From an uncultured Candidatus Saccharibacteria bacterium (GTDB lineage Bacteria; Patescibacteriota; Saccharimonadia; Saccharimonadales; Saccharimonadaceae), in NCBI GenBank assembly GCA_937976315.1, contig CALJRR010000063.1:1-7029 (forward strand): DNA of 7,029 bases. Direction: 5' to 3'. How positions within the stretch are numbered: the first letter of the stretch is position 1; each line of letters opens with the position of its first letter. A program made the translations under genes and the position numbers. Of this stretch, positions 1 through 5,030 are shown one piece after another. The notes under the pieces are model-generated. The model was not told the origin of the DNA. It did not search any database and saw nothing but the letters and a program-made list of their open reading frames with translations.

Positions 1-123
1 CGATTCACCTAAAGAATTGAACATAGCCGAGCGCACCCGTTCGCCCATAGGATGCGTCGTTGAGCCGGGTGGAGTTTTTATGAATCGTCCGCCAAATTCG
101 CCAGAGATAATCCTAACTCTCAC
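1..123 (-). CDS. rsmD: 16S rRNA (guanine(966)-N(2))-methyltransferase RsmD, N-terminal part (cut by the window edge)
   Basis: Only the first 41 codons are present. RsmD is a SAM-dependent enzyme that methylates the N2 of G966 (E. coli numbering) of 16S rRNA during 30S assembly. The call rests on the family's conserved N-terminus: RIISGEFGGRFIKTPPG (residues 4-20), then a Pro/Gly stretch and ERVRSAMFNSL (residues 28-38), matching the usual RII-G-GR-L-TP-G ... DRVRE-LFN-L pattern. The SAM-binding and NPPY catalytic motifs lie outside the window and cannot be checked. The start is a GTG at 123-121, the codon that gives the expected short lead-in (M-R-V-R-I-I). A GAGG sequence 9 nt upstream supports it. 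The gene overlaps the end of the preceding PLC-like gene by 11 nt in another frame, so it is probably translationally coupled to it and belongs to the tyrS-led operon. Confidence 0.88.
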   Translation of the reverse strand, partial: MRVRIISGEFGGRFIKTPPGSTTHPMGERVRSAMFNSLGES

Positions 124-937
124 TTTTTTCTGCCTCAAGTTTCCAAACGGACGCCAGCCAGCCCAACATCACAGACTTTATAATAATCGGCATCAGCTCA
201 TGATTTGTCTGCCAAGCAAGGTCCGTCGTCCAGCCGCTCTTGCTAAAATTGTCGTACATTTTCATCGATGCCACGGCGTGAACTTGGTCCAAATAATACT
301 CACGATAGCCGTGATTTTTCACCTGCAATATCTCATCGTCACCCGGAATTGCGTCCTTAAAACGCGGATATGCCACCACGCTAGCCACGCCAGCCTCAAA
401 CGCCACGTGTGTCGTCATCATACCTTTGGCGCCCCAGAATTTCCAGTTGTTCTTAATCAGCTCAATTCCATTATCGCCCTTCATGAGATTTTTCTTCAAA
501 ATTGAGGTTCGCGTCTCCAGCCCTTCACCGCCGCGAAGTTCCGACATAGCCTGCTCCAGAGGAAAATGATGAGCCGGAGTCAAGCCGTCGGTAATCGCGT
601 GCGCCATCCACGCCGCCTCAAACGCCGCTCGCTCGGGATTATTTGTTCGTAGAGCTCGGGCTAAATTGCCAATATGTCCGTCAATCATCTCCAAGAGCGC
701 CGTATCATTTGGATCGTCCGGATTTATAAAATGCCATGGCTCGTCCACGGCTGGGCTCTTCCGCTTGACGCCATCAGGACCATTCTTGCCCTCAAAATGA
801 AGAATGTTTTTAATATCAGGAAAATCACACCAATCAGGAAGAATTGGTTTTATATTTCTCCTTGCGACTCGATCTATTTTTTGGTGGACGCCAATAAATC
901 GACCAGAGCCATCCCTAATTGTTGTTCCTGCATACAT
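113..937 (-). CDS. Zinc-dependent phospholipase C / S1-P1 nuclease-fold protein, function unknown
   Basis: A 274-aa protein that I cannot name; the fold is inferred from metal-ligand spacing. Residues H113, D117 and H123 (in AHAITDGLTPAHHF) reproduce the H-x3-D-x5-H pattern of bacterial zinc phospholipase C (H118/D122/H128 in Bacillus cereus PLC). H177 and E181 (THVAFE) reproduce its H-x3-E pair (H142/E146). H18 (GVHQKI) can stand for the N-terminal His ligand, and D74/H88 or D55/H69 for the Asp-x13-His pair. Between H123 and H177 lie about 54 residues, against 14 in B. cereus PLC, so an insertion is present. There is no signal peptide: an in-frame TAA at 944-946 lies just before the ATG, and the N-terminus is hydrophilic. 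That is odd for a family that is normally secreted and uses its mature N-terminus as a zinc ligand. The ATG lies 1 nt after the recG stop with no visible Shine-Dalgarno, so coupling to recG is likely. It may bind zinc and cleave phosphodiesters, but the substrate is unknown. Confidence 0.6.
   Translation of the reverse strand: MYAGTTIRDGSGRFIGVHQKIDRVARRNIKPILPDWCDFPDIKNILHFEGKNGPDGVKRKSPAVDEPWHFINPDDPNDTALLEMIDGHIGNLARALRTNNPERAAFEAAWMAHAITDGLTPAHHFPLEQAMSELRGGEGLETRTSILKKNLMKGDNGIELIKNNWKFWGAKGMMTTHVAFEAGVASVVAYPRFKDAIPGDDEILQVKNHGYREYYLDQVHAVASMKMYDNFSKSGWTTDLAWQTNHELMPIIIKSVMLGWLASVWKLEAEKSES
133..136 (-). promoter_or_regulatory. Ribosome binding site of rsmD
   Basis: GAGG on the minus strand, 9 nt before the GTG at 123-121, inside the last codons of the upstream gene. 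It helps to choose this non-ATG start. The motif is short, so it supports the start without proving it. Confidence 0.5.
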
Positions 938-938
938 A

Positions 939-2981
939 TTAATTTAAAACAGTTAATCGCTGATAGCGACTGACGGCGTGCGCCAGATGATTATATTGTA
1001 GCAAATCTCGCCCCTCTTTGACAAAGCGTTCGGCTTCAGCTTGAGCGCGAGCAATTAGCGCAGTATCCGCCAGCGAGGCAATTTTCAGATTCAAATCTCC
1101 GTGTTGCATTTTACCGTAAATCTCGCCAGGACCGCGCAATTTCAAATCAACTTCCGCCAAATAAAACCCATCTTGAGATTTTTCAATCTCTCGAAGACGC
1201 TGACTCGGCTTATCGTGGCCGCTCATCATCAAATGACAAAAACTCTGGTATTTCCCGCGCCCAACTCGCCCGCGCAATTGATGTAGCTGACTCAGTCCGA
1301 AATTATCCGCATTTTCAATTAGCATCACCGTCGCATTCGGCACATTCACGCCAACCTCAACCACAGTCGTACTGACTAGCATGTCCAGCTCGCCGTCCGC
1401 AAATTTCTGCATCACTTCAGCTTTTTCTTCAGCAGGAAGCTTTCCGTGCAACAACCCAACTCGACGATGGCTAAAAATAGTCTTGGACAATTTATTATAT
1501 TCCGCCTCCACCGATTTTTTATCATTGTCTGGATTATCGTCAATCAACGGACAAATAACGTAAGCTTGGCGACCTTTGGCTAGCTCATTTTCAATCGATT
1601 CATAAAGCTTCGGAGCTGATGCTGGTGACCAAATCTTAGTCTGAATCGGCTGACGACCAGAGGGCAACTCGTCCAAAATGGAAATGTCCAATTCTCCGTA
1701 CAACGTCAGCGCCAAGCTGCGCGGAATTGGCGTGGCTGTCATACTTAAAAGATGCGGCATAAAATCAGACTTTTCTAACAAAGCTTGCCGCTGCTTCACG
1801 CCAAATCGGTGTTGTTCGTCGATCACCGCAAATACCAATTTATGATACGCAACCTTTTCCTGAATTAGCGCATGCGTGCCGACCACAACGTCAATGTTAC
1901 CGCTAGCCAAATTGTCCAACAATTGACTGCGCGCCGCACCTTTCACGTGACCCGTCAGAAGTGCAACAGACACGCCGAATGGCAACAATAACTCGTCCAG
2001 CGTTTTCGCATGTTGCTGCGCCAAAATCTCTGTCGGCGCCATAATTGCCGTCTGAAAACCAGCCTTCGCCACTTCCGCAGCCACCAATCCCGCAACGACA
2101 GTTTTTCCCGAGCCAACATCTCCTTGCAACAATCGATTCATCGGATGATCAGACTCCAAATCTTGCAGAATTTGCCACGCAGCTCGGCGCTGAGCGTTCG
2201 TCAAAGGAAACGGCAATTGGTCGACGAAGCTCTTCACGACCGACTTATTGAACGGAATTTTCCAGCCTGTTAATCTGGTCTGTTCTTGCTTGTTAAATTG
2301 TGCCGCCAATATCATCTCGAACAGCTCCTCAAACGCCAGGCGCTCACGACCGCGAGAAATTTCCTCGTGAGTTTTTGGTGCGTGAAGAAATTTAACCGCC
2401 TCAGAACGACTAACCAATTTTTGGCGCCGAATAATATTTTCCGGCAAAGTCTCGGGCAAAAAATCCATAATTGGACGAATATTTTTCATCAAATCTTGCA
2501 CGGTTTTTGGGCGAATATTTTTAATCGACTTATAAACCGACTGAATTCCAGAATTATTTTCCGCAGCAGTTTTGGCAATTTCTTTCGCCAGCTCGACGGA
2601 CGGATTATTGATTTGATAGCGATTATATTGCATACCAAATTGGCCAGAAAAAATAAATTCCACATCAGTTTTTAACTGTGTTTCGCGGTACGGCTGATTG
2701 AACCAAACCGCCTTAACTTTGCCTGATTTATCCGCCAAAACCGCGGTCGTGATTCTAAGCCCGCGCCGAACAATACGCGTCGAAACCGACTCGCAGCGCG
2801 CCTTAACAGTAACTTTTCCCGGCTGAAGATCTGCGATATTAACCGCAGTTGAATAGTCGTCATATGCTCGCGGTAAGAAATTCAGGGCATCAGAAACCGT
2901 CGTAAGACCGGCCGCCGCTAGAGCCTGAGCAGTTTTCGGCCCGACGCCTTTAATTTGCTCAAGAGGAGTTGTTAGTTTCAT
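939..2981 (-). CDS. recG: ATP-dependent DNA helicase RecG
   Basis: A full-length RecG of 680 aa (E. coli 693). RecG is a cytoplasmic superfamily 2 translocase that binds branched DNA, regresses stalled forks and processes Holliday junctions and R-loops. The N-terminus has a helix-hairpin-helix-like IKGVGPKTAQAL (residues 10-21), followed by the wedge/OB-fold region (about 50-150) that splits the fork. The motor domain carries Walker A GDVGSGKT (287-294, K293), the RecG-type DEQHRFG Walker B (D388-H391), SMTATPIPR (motif III, 413-421) and the second RecA lobe with QLRGRVGR (motif VI, 568-575). All helicase motifs look intact. The ATG directly follows the TAG of the HAD gene with no spacer. No good Shine-Dalgarno is visible, so translation is probably coupled to the upstream gene. 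Confidence 0.97.
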   Translation of the reverse strand: MKLTTPLEQIKGVGPKTAQALAAAGLTTVSDALNFLPRAYDDYSTAVNIADLQPGKVTVKARCESVSTRIVRRGLRITTAVLADKSGKVKAVWFNQPYRETQLKTDVEFIFSGQFGMQYNRYQINNPSVELAKEIAKTAAENNSGIQSVYKSIKNIRPKTVQDLMKNIRPIMDFLPETLPENIIRRQKLVSRSEAVKFLHAPKTHEEISRGRERLAFEELFEMILAAQFNKQEQTRLTGWKIPFNKSVVKSFVDQLPFPLTNAQRRAAWQILQDLESDHPMNRLLQGDVGSGKTVVAGLVAAEVAKAGFQTAIMAPTEILAQQHAKTLDELLLPFGVSVALLTGHVKGAARSQLLDNLASGNIDVVVGTHALIQEKVAYHKLVFAVIDEQHRFGVKQRQALLEKSDFMPHLLSMTATPIPRSLALTLYGELDISILDELPSGRQPIQTKIWSPASAPKLYESIENELAKGRQAYVICPLIDDNPDNDKKSVEAEYNKLSKTIFSHRRVGLLHGKLPAEEKAEVMQKFADGELDMLVSTTVVEVGVNVPNATVMLIENADNFGLSQLHQLRGRVGRGKYQSFCHLMMSGHDKPSQRLREIEKSQDGFYLAEVDLKLRGPGEIYGKMQHGDLNLKIASLADTALIARAQAEAERFVKEGRDLLQYNHLAHAVSRYQRLTVLN

Positions 2982-3737
2982 CTACGAAACGGCGTTGATG
3001 CCTTCCAGAGCGTAGGCCGTATCTTCCCAGCCCCTCACGCCGATTGAATCTACGCCCATTTGCTTCACTGGAAAATCATTGCCACCTTCTTCAATTTTAT
3101 CGCCAAAGAACAGTGTTTCTTCTTTCGACCAGCCATTCAATTCAAGTAACCTGCCAATTCCATAGGCCTTATCAATTCCCGGAAGCGTGATGTCAGTGCT
3201 GGTCGTACCACCAATTCGCACTTCAAGCCCAGGCAGCTTCTCCGCCACCTTGTCGCGATATATCGGACGGACATCCTTATATTTTTCAGCCCACGCATAT
3301 TTATCCTCAGGTGTAGCTTGTTGGCCCAAAGCCGACATAGTAATTTGGCTATGTCGATCTTCAATTATTTCACCCGCAGGATTCTCGCACCAAATGCCCA
3401 TTTCCTTCGCAACTTCTTCCAACGCCACGGTTATCTGAGCTTTTTGCTCGTCAGACAAATCGTTCGCATACTGAATTTTCCATTCATCATCGGCGGCGTC
3501 AAATCGATAATATCGAGTTCCACAAGTCGGCATCGCGTGGAACTTCTGGAGCAACTCCGGAGTAACATTCAACCTATCAATCACCTGCTTCTTTATCTGT
3601 TGAAACGTGCCGCCCGTAATCACGCAAACGTCATAATTCTCAAGCAATCGACTAAGAATCTCCGCCATACGATCGCTAATTGGCGATTTTGTAATTGCTA
3701 GCGTATCATCCAAATCAAAACCGATAATTTTCTTCAT
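2982..3737 (-). CDS. HAD-IIB hydrolase of the eukaryotic phosphomannomutase (PMM) type
   Basis: A 251-aa cytoplasmic HAD enzyme. Motif I is FDLDDTL (nucleophile D8, acid/base D10), motif II is VITGG (T41), motif III is in GIDKAYG (K190) and motif IV is FFGDKIEEGGND (D213, D221). The C2b-type cap and the order of motifs resemble eukaryotic PMM: EIIEDR near 123-128 matches PMM2 FIEFR, VRIGGTTSTDI (173-183) matches its FSIGGQISFDV, and the motif III and IV segments also match. PMM interconverts mannose 6-phosphate and mannose 1-phosphate. Two PMM2 substrate arginines, R134 and R141, align without gaps to Q139 and K146, so a mutase role is uncertain and a sugar phosphatase is possible. The ATG shares one base with the tyrS stop (TAATG) and is preceded by a G-rich ribosome binding site. 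The stop abuts the recG start. Confidence 0.82.
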   Translation of the reverse strand: MKKIIGFDLDDTLAITKSPISDRMAEILSRLLENYDVCVITGGTFQQIKKQVIDRLNVTPELLQKFHAMPTCGTRYYRFDAADDEWKIQYANDLSDEQKAQITVALEEVAKEMGIWCENPAGEIIEDRHSQITMSALGQQATPEDKYAWAEKYKDVRPIYRDKVAEKLPGLEVRIGGTTSTDITLPGIDKAYGIGRLLELNGWSKEETLFFGDKIEEGGNDFPVKQMGVDSIGVRGWEDTAYALEGINAVS

Positions 3738-4957
3738 TATTCGTCCCCTTCCATAATTAATACGAATGTGTTTTTACCCTTCTTCAGTAGCGACGTGTCA
3801 TTAACGACTTTATTTTCGGCAAGTTTTTCGCCGTTTAGGCTAATGGCACCAGATTTTAACAATCGCTTTGCTTCGCCGTTAGAGCCAACCGCCCCAGATT
3901 CTACCAACGCTTCAATCACATCAATTCCAGCATCAACGCAAGGAATTTCTTCAGCCAAAGCACCTAAATCATCGTCCGACAATTTCTTAAAATCGCCGCC
4001 GCCAAACAAAACTTCAGTTACGCGCTCAACAGATTCACGGCGCGCGCTACCGTGAACAATGTCAGTAACTTCACGAGCCAAAACCTTCTGCGCCGAACGC
4101 GCACCTGGATTAACAGCGTGATTTTCAGCGATGGCTTCGATTGTATCGCGATCCAACATCGTAAATATCTTCATATATTCAATCGCGCTCTCGTCATCGA
4201 CATTCAGCCAGAATTGATAGAATTTATAGACGCTGGTTTTATTTTCATCAAGCCAAACCGCGCCACCCTCAGATTTACCGAATTTACGACCAGTTGACTT
4301 ATTGATTAGCAGAGGTGCAGTCATTGCGTAGACTTCGGTGTTTTCTTTTTTACGAATCAGATCCACGCCGGATAATAAATTGCCCCATTGATCCGATCCA
4401 CCAATTTGCAGATTCACTCCGTACTGATTAAATAGATGCCAAAAATCATAGCCCTGAAGCAACGTGTAAGTGAATTCCGCAAAGCTCAAACCCTTGCCAT
4501 TATTAATGCGCGCCTTGAAAAATTCGCGACTCACCAAATCTGCCATATTGAAGTTCTTGCCGATATCGCGAAGAAACGGCAGCAATTCCAGCTCAGCCAG
4601 CCAGTCAGCATTATCAACCAAAGTAAAATCTCGTCCAGCAAAAATCCTCGAAACTTGGGATTTTAAGGCTTGTTTATTATGCTCAATTTCTTCGTACGGA
4701 AGCAGGTTCCGCTCTTCTGTGTCGCGCATATCGCCAATCATTCCCGTGCCGCCACCGACGAGCAAAAACACTTTATGTCCGCGCTCCAGAAAATGTCGAA
4801 CCATCATATAAACCGCCAAATGCCCAACATGCAAACTGTCCGCCGAAGGATCCGTCCCCAAATAGAGCGTGAAATTCTCCGAATCGATAAGTTTGTCGTC
4901 AGTAAATGTGGTCTGATTCCAGAATCCACGCCATTGTAATTCTTCTGATAATTTCAT
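3737..4957 (-). CDS. tyrS: Tyrosyl-tRNA synthetase (TyrRS)
   Basis: TyrRS is a class Ic cytoplasmic homodimer that activates tyrosine with ATP and charges tRNA-Tyr. The protein has 406 aa (E. coli 424) and looks complete. The HIGH signature is HVGH (43-46), in GTDPSADSLHVGH. The KMSKS loop is KFGKS (225-229). The tyrosine pocket is recognisable as Y164-TLLQ168-GYD171 and the conserved GGSDQWGN (186-193). The C-terminal 60 or so residues, with AKRLLKSGAISLNGEKL, form an S4 RNA-binding domain for the tRNA long arm. The ATG start is fixed by an AAGGAG ribosome binding site 4 nt upstream. It is the first gene of the leftward operon and overlaps the HAD gene by one base. The leader from the predicted promoter is only about 15 nt, so there is no room for a T-box. 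Confidence 0.97.
   Translation of the reverse strand: MKLSEELQWRGFWNQTTFTDDKLIDSENFTLYLGTDPSADSLHVGHLAVYMMVRHFLERGHKVFLLVGGGTGMIGDMRDTEERNLLPYEEIEHNKQALKSQVSRIFAGRDFTLVDNADWLAELELLPFLRDIGKNFNMADLVSREFFKARINNGKGLSFAEFTYTLLQGYDFWHLFNQYGVNLQIGGSDQWGNLLSGVDLIRKKENTEVYAMTAPLLINKSTGRKFGKSEGGAVWLDENKTSVYKFYQFWLNVDDESAIEYMKIFTMLDRDTIEAIAENHAVNPGARSAQKVLAREVTDIVHGSARRESVERVTEVLFGGGDFKKLSDDDLGALAEEIPCVDAGIDVIEALVESGAVGSNGEAKRLLKSGAISLNGEKLAENKVVNDTSLLKKGKNTFVLIMEGDE
3745..3752 (-). promoter_or_regulatory. Ribosome binding site of the HAD/PMM-like gene
   Basis: GGAAGGGG on the minus strand, 7 nt before the ATG at 3737-3735, embedded in the last codons of tyrS. It supports the ATG that overlaps the tyrS stop by one base. 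Confidence 0.55.
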
Positions 4958-4961
4958 ATCA

Positions 4962-4967
4962 CTCCTT
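4962..4967 (-). promoter_or_regulatory. Ribosome binding site of tyrS
   Basis: AAGGAG on the minus strand, 4 nt before the ATG at 4957-4955. It is the strongest Shine-Dalgarno in the window and shows that this organism does use SD-led initiation, which makes its absence before recG, the PLC-like gene and the PBP gene more noticeable. Confidence 0.85.
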
Positions 4968-4978
4968 TTCTACATATT

Positions 4979-4987
4979 AGTATAGCA
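4979..4987 (-). promoter_or_regulatory. Predicted promoter of the tyrS operon (extended -10)
   Basis: On the minus strand TGCTATACT gives a TGn extension plus TATACT (5 of 6 to TATAAT). No good -35 hexamer stands at 16-18 bp, which is common for extended -10 promoters. The expected start of transcription is near 4972, leaving a leader of about 15 nt that contains the AAGGAG site. It is the only visible promoter for the whole minus-strand cluster. Assignment is by motif and position only. Confidence 0.6.
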
Positions 4988-4997
4988 ATTTTACAAT

Positions 4998-5024
4998 TGA
5001 AGCGAAACATATGCGTGATATAAT
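4998..5024 (+). promoter_or_regulatory. Predicted promoter of the PBP gene (extended -10)
   Basis: TGATATAAT at 5016-5024 is a perfect TATAAT with a TGn extension. TTGAAG at 4998-5003 is a possible -35 (4 of 6 to TTGACA) with a short 15-bp spacer. The start of transcription is expected 6-8 nt after the -10, at about 5030-5032, which is the GTG start codon itself. The -10 box lies 34 bp from that of the divergent tyrS promoter, so the two promoters probably compete for RNA polymerase. Confidence 0.65.
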
Positions 5025-5030
5025 AGAATT

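Noticed and set aside
17..505. Plus-strand open frame of 162 codons
   Set aside because: It lies antisense to rsmD and the PLC-like gene, shows no family motifs and has a low-complexity, His-rich composition typical of an antisense shadow.
3318..3701. Plus-strand open frame of 127 codons antisense to the HAD gene
   Set aside because: The minus-strand gene has intact HAD motifs over the same bases; the plus frame has no recognisable motif or ribosome binding site.
4958..4978. T-box or other riboswitch before tyrS
   Set aside because: The leader from the predicted promoter is about 15 nt, and the whole intergenic region is 73 bp, too short for a T-box.
4958..5030. Small RNA or terminator in the intergenic region
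   Set aside because: I see no stable hairpin followed by a T-run on either strand; the two divergent promoters account for the space.
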